From: Hirudo medicinalis
Taxonomy: Eukaryota > Annelida > Clitellata > Hirudinida > Hirudinidae
Assembly: GCA_011800805.1 (NCBI GenBank)
Contig: MPNW01000319.1
Location: 1 to 54,505 of the forward strand
Direction: 5' to 3'
Length of the DNA stretch: 54,505 nucleotides
Position 1 is the stretch's first letter; the number at the start of each line of letters is the position of its first letter. The translations under genes and the position numbers were made by a program. Below are positions 44,432 to 54,505 of the stretch, one piece after another. The notes beneath the pieces are model-generated. The model made no database searches. It was given only the letters and a program-made list of their open reading frames with translations, and had not been told where the DNA came from.

Positions 44432-45550
44432 TTAAATTACAGAATGGCTTATGGGAGCAGTTCTTTTGCAATGTTCTGAATATTGGGCTGCAGTCATACG
44501 AGATACGTTTGAAGAAGAATATATTGGAGACGAGACTACTTCGTTGTCACTTCCTTCAGAGTCCACGAATTCGCGACTTTTCGACTTTTGTATCCCTTGG
44601 GCGTACAGGTTTTGATTCTTGAAAAGATAACTATGTTGATATTGAGCATCCTTCATGACCTTATTCTGATGCCACATGAGGTACAAAACAATGGCTACAG
44701 CCCCAAGGAGAAGCACAAGTAAGGACCCGACGCAACCCGTCGAGACGACGTATTCGTATGCAGCCGGAGTGGGAGTAGCAGTCGGATAAACTAGAGAGTG
44801 ATATTAAAAATGTAGTTATGTAAATTGTTTAATGAGCTATTTCCTCACAATAATCTTGCTTAGCCATCCTGGGAAAGTATTCATTCCAGAAACCATACTG
44901 GGACTGCCTGTATCTGAACCAGAGATGGGCATACCATCTTACTTCCAGGTAAGTGAAGTTGTAATCATTGAATGTCTCCCAGGTCACATTTCTTGTGATG
45001 TTTGGGGTTGGTTCCCTTTTGATCAAAATAAAAATAGAATAATTTACTTCAGAAACAAGACCTAAGAAGAAAATATTTATAAATTTTTAAATTGTCGATA
45101 CTGGACTAACCCGTAGATTGCAAAAGAACTCCACATGTACATCATGAAGTCGCTGATATTTCTGTCGTCGTAATCGAAATACTGTCTCGGCACCATCTCC
45201 GTCTCGTTGAGGATGGTTTCGTTCAGGAACGGGAAGCCGAGGACGTACTGAACGGCAGACGAGTGAGACACACCTGTCCATAAGTTCGATTACTTTTTGA
45301 TTTCTCGAGGTTACGAGCGGACGTGCGTGCACGAAGATGCGATCGCACTTTTTAAAATAAATAAAATTCATCACCAACCCATGTACCATGGCAGCCAGTC
45401 ATTCCACGACTTCCAATTGAAGACGTACATGTAAGTCGGAGCCCATTCCGCCTGCTGCTTCACAATTCTGTCCATTCCAACTCCATAGTTTAAATCAGTT
45501 ATCATCTGCAAAGAATGTTAAGCATTTTAGTAATAATAATAATGATGATG

Positions 45551-45582
<32 letters not shown>

Positions 45583-48500
45583 AATAATAATAATGATAAC
45601 AATAATAACAATAATAAGTGAATTTGTATAGCGCCATAAGTGTAGGCATCAGGGGCACTCAAACCATTTATACAGTGCTGTCTCCCAGAGGAGCTTTGTG
45701 ATGATGCAAGCTGGTTGCGAACACGACACGTAACGACCGTCGCTCGCTGCAGGACGTAAATCCTCTGCACCCCAACAAAGATAATTAATGTACTTTATTA
45801 AATATTTTAGCCGGTAAAAAGAATCGCTCTTGCTATTGAACTTACGTTCAGAAATTCTTGTCCTCTGGCCGTGGCGTTCGTGGGGTCGGGCCAGTGGGTG
45901 TACTGAAATTCGACGGCATCTCGAGCCCTTTCTCGATAAATGTCGACCACCTTCCATCTGACCATCAAATCATCCAGGTATTTTCTGAACTCGCTCGTCG
46001 ACAAACCCTTTTGCAAGCCATTCATCGTTCGATCTGCAAGGATGATTCGGATGAAAACCGAGCAAACGTCGCGACAAAGAAAGTCTACGAACTTGCAATT
46101 TCTGCTCCATCATGTGCATTTATTCCGATGATGCACGGAACCTTTGCAAACTGACCCTCCCTCCTGTAGTCGTCCGGAGATTCGGGCAGAAATCCTTCCG
46201 TCGGAATTGAGTAGAACAAACCGTCTTGGATCGGAGCCCAAACGGCACCAAGAATGCCGTCCTTGATCGTCAGATTGAATTTTAATGGATGTTTTTAGAT
46301 GCTCGAATTAAAAGTCTGAATTGCAAGTTTCCTGCCGTGAATAAAAAAAAGCAATTCACGTACGTTTGGCTCGATTCGATGTTGTGCCTCTACGATCATC
46401 TCCCAAGTGATGGAAGAATTTTTCCTCAAACAACCGATCATCGAATAAGATTCTTCTGCATCGCAACCCACCGCCCTGGCCAGTTTTTGGGCATAAATCC
46501 TCGGCCGATAGAAGGGCCGCCCCATTCCGAACATCGAGAGGTCCGTGCCGCTCATCAATATCGCTTGGTTGAAGAAAGCTGGAATTAATTGCATTGATTA
46601 CAATTATTAAGTGCTTGATTAGTGTCATTCGACTCATTCAACTTCATTGCACAATGATTAATTGATTGTTGAGCTCGTGCAATTTGTTATTCTAAATTTT
46701 CCTGCCGATAATTCCGTGATATTTTGAGTATCTGCACTCCGATTTTTTAGTGAAAAGTATTAACACTTGCAGACCAATAAAATATGGAATCCCCGTTCGT
46801 TACCGACCGTTACGATAGCTGGCCGGCGAGACGAGGTGAAGTCCGACGCTGACGCCGCCCGCTCCCTCCCCCATGATCGTGATCCTGTTAGGATCTCCTC
46901 TGAAGGCGATGATGTTCCTCTTGATGAACTCGAGGGCCTGTATTTGATCCCACATCCCGAAGTTGCCGGGAGAGTGTTCGTCTTCTGTCGTCAAGAATCC
47001 TGGCGCGAAAAAATCGGCCCGATCGTTTACTCGTGGGGTGTAACGATCGTGGGGATTATAGTGTTCGACATCATTTAAGTTACCTCGCAGCATTCGACAT
47101 TTGTTCACGAGAAATGACGAGAGTCTGAAGAATTCATTCGACTGCATGATAATGGACGGACTCACCCAGTGCTCCGAGTCTGTAGTTGAAGGTCACGACC
47201 ACGACATCCCTCGTCGCGAGGACGTGTCCCGGCTGAGATTGAGAAGTTCCGGTACTGAAGTTGCCGGAATGGACGTACACGATGACGGGATAGATTTTCT
47301 TGTCGAACTCTAAGTTCGGAGCCGTCCTCTGAGACGACAATCCGTATTTTAGTTGCAGGCGATTCATTGAATTTTTATTGGTGGATGATAGAATAATTTA
47401 AAATAGCCAGCATATTTATTGGTCTGATTCATAATTTTTAATGTAAGTGATTGGCATGATATCATCAAGCTGGTAAACTGACATTTGGAACAAAGATGTT
47501 CATGTAGAGGCAGTCTTCGCTGATGTTGACTTTCTGAATTGTTGGAATATCCTGCTGCAAGTTCTCAATTTTTTGAGGACATGCTGGTCTGTAGTAAGTG
47601 GCATCCCATGTTCCAACCCATCTTGGAGGGAGGGGCCTCTGAATCATTAATTCATTTATTCAATTTTGATAAGCAACAAATTGAAGTGCTTCCTAAGTTT
47701 TAATTTTGGTTTGATTGATGAATTTGATGTGAGAGCTGATGTGCTAATCATCAATCTATGCACAATAACCGCATCAAGTCGATAAGGACGTGCTTTACAT
47801 TTTTACTGGGATGGAAGGATGATTTAAGATATCCTCGATTTCATCTTTCAATGATACGCATGATTAAAGGGTTAGGTGAAATAATGATAATAGTTCATTT
47901 ATATGCTTTGCGCATAGCTTCAGAGGTGCCTTGGTTCTCGGTTCGTCGCTATCTTGAAAGCACGAGTCTTCAGCTGATGCTCGAAGAGCTCGATTGTTGG
48001 ATGTAGCTGGAGTGCAATGGGTGATTAAGGAGAGTTTAAAGATGATGCGAAGGTGTGCAGGCAACCGTGCAGTTGCCTCGGGCATTCGGCTGCTGGTAAG
48101 GACCAGTAAGGCCGGGATCGAGGAGAACGAGTTTGGCTGGGTTATTTTGGGTGCGCCGAAGGGAACGGACGAGGGAGGCAGAAGTGCCGTAGAGAAGTTG
48201 CAGCAGTCTGGACGAGAGGGGACCAGAGAATAGACTAGCTATGTAGATGAGTACAATTAAACAATTTTTAGATATTGGCAAGTTCTTCGGAGCATTTTCA
48301 ATCACGGATCAATGAAAACGTGACTATGTACCTGAAATCTGTATCTGCCGACCGGAGGTTCCGCGTAAGGCACTCCGAGGAAGCAGTTGATTCTTCTCAA
48401 GTACCACTGTGGATATTCTCCCCAATTTATGTCCCAAAATGTATCTTCCAGGTACATTGGAATTGAAAATCCCTTCACAAATTCTCCGTAAGCATCAAGC

Positions 48501-48685
48501 TTCCTCGAGAAGACATATTTATCGAATCTTTCCAGTGGAGATCTCCATGGGTTCCATTCGAGGGGTGGCAACTGTCTTTTCCACCGACTCCACAGTTGCT
48601 GACCACAGCAAGCATCCAAAAACAAAGCGATTACAAATGCACGAAAAATATTTCGGTGCAAGTTTAAAAGTGCGCAGTGGCGCAT
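44432..48685 (-). CDS. neuroligin-like cholinesterase-fold adhesion protein (catalytic Ser lost)
   Basis: Probable synaptic or cell-contact adhesion receptor, type I membrane protein. Eleven exons, 5' to 3': 48685-48332, 47638-47483, 47328-47166, 47083-46808, 46578-46364, 46261-46093, 46033-45846, 45505-45379, 45273-45111, 45015-44849, 44790-44432. They join in frame to 778 residues. Signal peptide near 12-28 (FRAFVIALFLDACCG); alpha/beta-hydrolase fold with FLGVPYAEPPVGRYRFQ, EDCLYMNIFVPN, VTFNYRLGALG and FGMWDQIQALEFI. The nucleophile elbow reads GEGAGG (about 296-301) where enzymes have GESAGG, so the catalytic serine is glycine, as in neuroligins; the triad His is retained (GVSHSS). One transmembrane helix (about 676-698) precedes an 80-residue cytoplasmic tail ending S-V-I, a class I PDZ ligand. 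Glutactin- or neurotactin-like families are alternatives. Confidence 0.9.
45615..45785 (-). mobile_element. SINE copy 4
   Basis: In the neuroligin-like gene intron between exons 7 and 8, same strand as the gene. Read on the minus strand it has CGTGTTCGCAACCAGC (B box), the body with TATAAATGGTTTGAG, and the tail GGCGCTATACAAATTCACTT leading into an ATT/ATC microsatellite. Confidence 0.8.
47888..47945 (-). repeat. SINE 3' module attached to unrelated sequence
   Basis: ATAGTTCATTTATATG... and TTCAGAGGTGCC match the inverse of the SINE tail, but the SINE head is absent. The adjoining 47950-48235 is a GC-rich stretch I cannot identify, in intron 1 of the neuroligin-like gene. Confidence 0.6.
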
Positions 48686-49407
48686 TTCTTAGTGAGTAAG
48701 TTCGGTGTATGTCCTAACTCTTTAGCTGTTGCAGTGTAACCGCACAGGTGTGCATATTAAATCAGGTGAATGTTTACATCATTCGAGTAATTTTAATTCA
48801 TTTATCTATGTATGAAACATTTCCAGATCACTCAAATGTTTGTTTAAAACCCCAAATTTAATTTTAATTTAATTAAATTTATTTAAAAATATGCGCAATA
48901 TAAATTATTTAACACTGTTCCTTAAATTGTGTTACTTATATCGATAGTTTTTGTCCGGCGGCTTATCATACTGTAATAGTAGCAATTTCTTGGGGTGGAA
49001 TTTGTCATGTTTAAAAAATAATCTTTATTGGGGTTGTGGATAATGATATGAAAACTTGGAGGTCTGAAAGGCCAAAGAGATTCTAATCAATAAATACACG
49101 ATATTAAAAAGTTCAGTCACTTTAAATGTTATTTTAAATCGGCATTTTATACTTTTCTAGAATTTGTGACGAGTTTGGTTGACCCCCAAACGTTCTCGCT
49201 ACCAAGGCCTAAACTCAAGAACTCGGGGTGCAAATGCAATGTTTCTTTAATGAATTACTTGGAAAAATAGTAGTCAAAAACACTAAAACTGTTAAAATTG
49301 AATTGTTAAATGAATATTAAATTTTGTTGAATAAAAAAAAACTTAGCTAATGTCATGACATGTGTCAAAGTCGGAGTAGCTTGACGAAATAAACTATAAT
49401 TTTATAC

Positions 49408-49580
49408 AAAAATGGTGTTATTTATACAGCGCCATAGCGTCAGAAGCGCTATTTTTAACCAGTTATATAGCGCTCCTTCCCATGGGCGCTTGTGGCAGTG
49501 CAAGCTGGATTTTGAACAAGACACATGACTGTTTCCATTACCGCCGCATGTAGGAACGAACCCCATCCAACCAATCAGGT
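49408..49580 (-). mobile_element. SINE copy 5
   Basis: Read on the minus strand: GTTGGATGGGGTTCGTTCCTACATG (A-box half, diverged), TGTCTTGTTCAAAATCCAGC (decayed B box), AGCGCTATATAACTGG and the tail GGCGCTGTATAAATAACACC. Confidence 0.82.
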
Positions 49581-49597
49581 ATAATCGGGGCCGCCGA

Positions 49598-50300
49598 GAT
49601 TGGGGCAAGTGCAGAGGGGCCTGGCAAAGTTTTTAAATTTTTTTTGCTTTTCCATTCCTAAATTGACATAGCATGTGCCTAGGGGTCCGAAATTATGCCA
49701 GATATGTTCTCATCGGAATCTTGCAAATATCCATCATTACTTTTTTGCAGCTCCAAGTCATTTACTTGAAGTATCACTTTCGGAAGTGTTTCCTTCGCAG
49801 CTCTCATCTGTACTGTTATCCAAAATTAGGACATATTCTGGTTCTGATTCATCACTAAAGTTATCAACATCAGCGTCAGGTGGTCAGTCGACTATCAGAT
49901 TCTGTTCCGCAGAAAATTTAAAAAAATACTGAATACTGAAGGTATTTTAGATATTCCTTGAAGAGGAAAGTTTTTGAGACAGTACGAAACTCTGCTGGAT
50001 CAGTGTTCATTGTTGAAATGAAAAGTCTGTTCCAAATTTGCATCGATGAACCTGCCATCCAGCGTCGCACGTCGAACTTGATAATTTGACGAGGGCTGCT
50101 GATCTGAAGCAATCTGAACCCTAACTCTAACCCTTCACGATGTGATCATCCCGTGAAGGAAGGGGGACTGAAAGTGCTCAGGGGCTCGGCAATTTTTTTA
50201 CAATCTGACCTTTTTTTGCTTTTCCATTACCGAATTGATATTGCAAGGGATGCCAGAGGCCGCCGTGCCTAGGGGCCCAAAATTTCTGTCGGCAGCCCTT
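49598..50300. repeat. spaced direct repeat, transposon-like
   Basis: TTTTTTTGCTTTTCCATT...AATTGATA...GTGCCTAGGGG(T/C)CC(G/C)AAATT occurs near 49635-49695 and again near 50208-50290, in the same orientation and about 570 bp apart. The sequence between has no clear gene. It could be two copies of one element or the ends of a degraded insertion. Confidence 0.5.
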
Positions 50301-50528
50301 CGGGTGAAACAGGAAGGACAGCGCTTAGTTTAATCAAAATGTCAAAGTCGAGATTTTTATTAAAACTTAAGCAAGTATTCCTAAACTTTAAAAGTACAAA
50401 CATTTTAAAGATTGAATTACAATTTAAATATTTTATTTATTAATGTATATACTATGTTTTATTTTAATTATCGCTAGGCTTGTTATTGTTTGTGTCACAA
50501 AAGGCTTCGTAGTTGTAACTTTTTTGTC

Positions 50529-53500
50529 ATGGAACTTGTAATCCCTGACAAAAATTTCATTTGCATTGATTATCCAGGTGATGTTGATAATGTCGGTAAA
50601 GCGATAGATACACTTGGAGGTTTGAAAGTTCTCCACAAGGTACTCAATATAATTTCAGGGATTAATCACTTGCAATGTTATTGCATACCTTTATTTGAAA
50701 TATGCAGACATTCAAGGACAGAAATGTTCGCATTAAACTGAACTTTCGAAATGATGACAATTATTGTAAACCAGCCTATGGTAACAGTATATCAAGAGCT
50801 TGCCTGATTATGAAGGTAAGGCGCAAAAAGACTGCGTCTGCACAAGATACGACTGGAAACATACAAGCAGAAATTATTGGAACTTCTGAAACATCATATA
50901 ATTTTACTAGTATGTATCATTTGCACTTTATAAACTCATATTTTTCCAAGGTATCAACCATCTTTTATTAATATGTTTGCATTTAATTAATTTTTTTAAA
51001 GGCTTGTGTGACTTTCAATATCTGGCCATGAAGAGGCTCGACAATGGGAGTTATGAGAGCCATCTCGACGAATCTTTGGTCCGACGAGTTCAGCCAAGGG
51101 AATGGTTGTCAAAACCTGCCCATCTATTTATTTTGCCTCCAATTTTTAGCAGGTTTGATCAGCCTGTGCAGTATTGCTTCAGAGAAAATGCAGGATACAA
51201 GAATTTCCAATTTCCAGATAATTGCATTGGAATGTGTAAGTTGAAAGTGATACAATGATTACATAATATTTAGTGATTCTTTGTGCTTGAAAGAATCTTC
51301 AATTCTTGTAATTGTAGTGAATTGAAGGATTGCATAATGTTTGTAATATTTAAGTGTTAGCGGCTTAAATGATTATTATTATGCAATGTACATGCTTACA
51401 TATTATGCTGTACATGCTTACATATTACGCTGTACATGCTTACATATTATGCTGTACATGCTTACATATTACATGCATGTTATATTTAGGAAGTTGCACA
51501 TTTGGAAGTTTTTTGCATATTAACTACAAATTGGAATTTTTATTTTGAGAGGTCGAACACAACATAATTTTCGACCAATCACATGGAACTATTTATGAAT
51601 CAAGATGTAGAATAATATAATAATATAAAATTTAGAATGGACAAAATTATTAATGGATCATTAACAAATATATTTATATTGAGTTACATTAAAAGTACTT
51701 GCTGCTTTTCATTGCAGCTGCTAAAGCTACCCCTTTAAAAAAGCCTAATTTGTTATGAATTAGTCATTAAAGTTTATGTAATAATAATTATAATAACGAT
51801 GAATAAATAATAATAATAATAGTTCATTTATATGGCACCTCACACACAGCATCAGAGGTGCCTTGGATTTTGGTTTATGTTATCCTGAAGAGATGTTTTT
51901 ATACATGTGCATTATAATTACATATTTTATGCGAATGCTTTATAAGCAAGAAATAACGTAAGAAAATGTCTGCAATATTTGTCAAAAGATAATTGGAATT
52001 CATATTTGTTGCCATTTCAAGAGAGTCCCTAAAATTTGTGCGTCGACGGACGTTCCCGACGTCGGACTCTTGCGTTCGGAAATGTGCACGAAATGCTCGA
52101 TTACCGCATCGACGACATTAACTTTTAGAGCTGATGGCCGAACAGCAGAATCGCACTTTGTAATAAGAAATTAGGCGGTCCTAACGTAACTATTAAATGA
52201 TGTTCCGTTTAGAAGTCTAAATTCCCTTGTCTTGTATTAAGATACAATACCCATTCGTGTTCGATACGATTCCGTCTAATTGTTACATGTTTTTGCGAGT
52301 AACCTCGCTGAATATTTATTGCCGAAAATGTTCTAAAATTTTGTAGCACGGAGCAGGAGACCTCATTTCACGACGTTCTTCAAGTTCAACGGTCCTTCGG
52401 TTCCGTGCCGACCTCACGAAGGGTGTTCGCAGAAACTTCAAAGAATGGCCGTACCGTCCTGGAAGATCGATGCCGTCAACGAGGTTCGTGTAACGTTGCG
52501 AGCGTTCTTAAACGGCCTGCCGTGACGATTGCTCGTGTCGCGACAGAAATTCGAGCAGCAGAAGATTTGGTCGACGGTGGCCTTGTTCGCAGAGATCGGA
52601 CCGTCCGTAACGAGAGACGACCTCAAAATAATTCTTCCGTCCGTTGCTTTTTACTGTGCCGACGGTCCTTGGAGAGCCATGTGGGTGAAGCTTGGGTACG
52701 ACATGAGGCAAGATCCATCATCCAAAATTTATCAGAATTTGGACACCAGGCAAGAAAAAAGTAAGCATTGTTGAGGAATTTTGAAGTTACTGTTTTGAAT
52801 ATAATTGACTTGTCAAATATTTACAAATGCACTATTATGTTATACATATGTGTGTTGGATGTTCTCCTGCAACAAGTTGTTTTTTATACCTAGGGATATC
52901 TGCATTATATAAAAGCAAGATACCGGCCAAGAGAAGCACATTCAATTATCACCTGCCAAACACTTTTACAAGAAATACAGGTCACCAAGCTGCATCAGTC
53001 CAGCCTTCTTCATTGAAACAACCAGAGAATGAAGAGACAGACTTTAAAAAGTCTCTTGTAAGTCTCCACTAATGGCAGCATTTAAAGTGGAATTAAACGA
53101 TGACATTGATTATCGTTCAGGAATCTTCCTACATTTTTTGTCCCGGTGTGATGCCGAACCATCGTCAAATTTTTTATCACCTGTACAACATAAAAGAACC
53201 TGAAGTTCAGAAATTAGTACATATGAATGATGGCAATGTAAGTGATGTTGAAAATTTCCAGTCATTTTAGAAGATAATTACCATTTGATAGTCATTTAAA
53301 AAAGAATAATTTATTCAAGGAAACTGAGTGCTCTGAGAAGGATGGGTGGTGCTTGCCTGACACAATTGAAAAATGCAGAGCAATAATAAATTCATACAGA
53401 TACAAAAGTAAGAAATTTTCAATCAGAAGTGTCTCTCACAGAATGTAATCGTAATCTTCTGAATAAAATGTAATTACAATGTATTGAAGAATGGTGTATG

Positions 53501-53916
53501 TATTGTGTAATATATATTCTCATTAATTTTGATATAGAGTTAATGTGTTATGAATAGCTTGATATAAAAAGTAGGGTAGTTTACACATCATTAGTAATAT
53601 ATTATAACATTATGAGTTTACTGCACAATAACCGAACTGTAATGAAGATTCACAGGATGCCGAAGAATCGAGCCATCAAACTTCTGAAGAAGTGTACGAC
53701 GAAACAATTGATGACGACGACGATGTTGATGAAGATGATGAGGATAACGACAAGAATTGCACAGAAGATGAAGAGAGTATAAATGAATATGAAGAGGATT
53801 GTGAGGAAGATGATGGCGACTTGGAAGATATTCATGAAACAGCATATAATAACGTGATAGATCAAGATAATTTTGATAACATATTGAAGCTGCTACCTCA
53901 AGAAGACAATGATTAA
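50529..53916 (+). CDS. GTF3C5: GTF3C5, TFIIIC subunit 5 (TFIIIC63, yeast Tfc1/tau95 family)
   Basis: Part of the TFIIIC tau-A module that recognises the A box of tRNA genes for RNA polymerase III. Nine exons: 50529-50639, 50708-50909, 51002-51235, 52347-52483, 52547-52760, 52894-53057, 53121-53237, 53320-53407, 53648-53916. They join in frame to 511 residues; human GTF3C5 has 519. N-terminal dimerisation region with FICIDYPGDVDNVGKAIDTL and then DFQYLAMKRLDNG and LFILPPIFSRFDQP; central DNA-binding region with LPSVAFYCADGPWRAMWVKL and then GYDMRQDPSSKIYQNLD and PAKRSTFNYHLP; then EKDGWCLPDTIEKC and a long Asp/Glu-rich C-terminal tail, as in the human protein. The last acceptor (ATTCACAG at 53648) was chosen because it keeps the acidic frame. 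Confidence 0.95.
51389..51478. repeat. 22-bp tandem repeat in GTF3C5 intron 3
   Basis: Four copies of TACATGCTTACATATTATGC followed by TG. Confidence 0.88.
51815..51885 (-). repeat. second isolated SINE 3' module
   Basis: TAGTTCATTTATATGGC and CATCAGAGGTGCCTTGGATT match both the SINE tail (inverse) and the module at 47888. It lies in GTF3C5 intron 3 beside an AAT microsatellite. No tRNA-like head follows. Confidence 0.6.
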
Positions 53917-53939
53917 AATGTATACATCAGAAGGTTGAA

Positions 53940-53945
53940 AATAAA
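53940..53945 (+). promoter_or_regulatory. polyadenylation signal for GTF3C5
   Basis: AATAAA 24 bases after the GTF3C5 stop codon. Confidence 0.6.
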
Positions 53946-54505
53946 AATTACAAATGTAAGTCTATCGTCGTCTGAGAAGGATGTAATCTACACATGTTTA
54001 AATTAGTGCAAGCAAATGGTTTAAAAACAAGCGCAGCAAATTTTCGAGAAAATTGACAGCAATGCTGTAAAAAAAAAGCATTTTCAAAATATCATAAAAC
54101 TAATATTTACTTGTCCGATGTAATCAAGGCAAAACAGACAATAACGTGAAAAGATTACAACCTAAAAAATAACAAAAACAATCGCAAGGTGGACACAAGA
54201 TCTGAAGCACAGAACAAGGCCACTGCACTGGCTACCTCTTCGCATCATCTTCAGAATCTCATTAATCACCTATCGCACTTTAGCTACATCCAATACTCCC
54301 TATGGAGTATACCATATACCATCTCATTCATTTCTCCAAATTCCCAACCACAATCGTTCAACATCCGCGAACGTGATAGCCACGGAAACAGACGTCTGCA
54401 ACGGCTCCACACGTCCACGCATGACTGCCGATTGGCTTTTTCAGCGCTAACCTGTCCCTATTCCCTCACCAGCAGCGCCATGAGACGAGCAACAAAACGA
54501 GCCTA
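53946..54505 (+). mobile_element. LINE reverse transcriptase C-terminal remnant plus flanking intergenic
   Basis: From 54223 the plus strand reads LHWLPLRIIFRISLITYRTL, the conserved string downstream of the RT domain in CR1/L2-type LINEs. It then decays through frameshifts to the window edge. Nothing is recognised in 53946-54200. Confidence 0.6.

Larger units (their letters stand above)
48686..50528. other. divergent intergenic region between neuroligin-like gene and GTF3C5
   Basis: Contains no convincing exon. It holds a SINE (49408-49580) and a spaced direct repeat (about 49598-49715 and 50167-50300). Promoters of both flanking genes must lie here, but I see no distinctive motif. Confidence 0.6.

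Noticed and set aside
52405..52764. 119-residue alternative frame over GTF3C5 exons 4-5
   Set aside because: It runs through the intron; the family-matching frame is split by the junction at 52483/52547.

Overview
This is an animal nuclear genomic window. It is strongly AT-rich, its genes are split into many short exons joined by GT-AG introns, and it carries tRNA-derived SINEs, Penelope-like and LINE remnants, DNA transposon relics and an assembly gap. The gene set is TAF5L, Vav, tandem-domain HDAC6, ASF1, the ciliary protein DRC4/GAS8, a neuroligin-like adhesion protein and TFIIIC subunit 5. This points to a bilaterian invertebrate with motile cilia. The repeat content would suit a lophotrochozoan, but I cannot name the species. 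I rebuilt gene models by hand from splice sites, reading-frame continuity and family similarity. All seven keep one open frame across every proposed junction.

Layout, left to right. 1-1482: intergenic sequence holding a duplicated fragment of the Vav gene (491-1137). 1483-6114 (+): TAF5L, a SAGA WD40 subunit. 6115-11091: decayed transposons, namely a CR1/L2-type LINE piece and a minus-strand Penelope-like element split by a solo LTR with a 5-bp target duplication. 11092-27240 (+): Vav, 27 exons. Its introns hold a restriction-like-endonuclease LINE (with a 250-N gap), a Tigger/pogo relic, a SINE and several minisatellites. 27821-38256 (-): HDAC6, 31 exons, tail-to-tail with Vav. 38757-40018 (+): ASF1, head-to-head with HDAC6. 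40292-44303 (-): DRC4/GAS8. 44432-48685 (-): neuroligin-like protein, whose stop lies only 128 bp from the DRC4 start. 48686-50528: intergenic with a SINE and a low-copy direct repeat. 50529-53916 (+): GTF3C5. 53917-54505: intergenic with a LINE 3' remnant.

Functionally the window mixes chromatin and transcription genes (TAF5L, HDAC6, ASF1, GTF3C5) with signalling, adhesion and cilium genes (Vav, neuroligin-like, DRC4). Apart from the shared HDAC6/ASF1 promoter interval and the tight neuroligin/DRC4 spacing, nothing suggests joint operation. I found no new multi-gene system. The most unusual signals are the partial Vav duplication, a Vav C1 domain that has lost one of its two zinc sites, the neuroligin/DRC4 spacing, and a SINE family whose 3' end also appears on other sequence.
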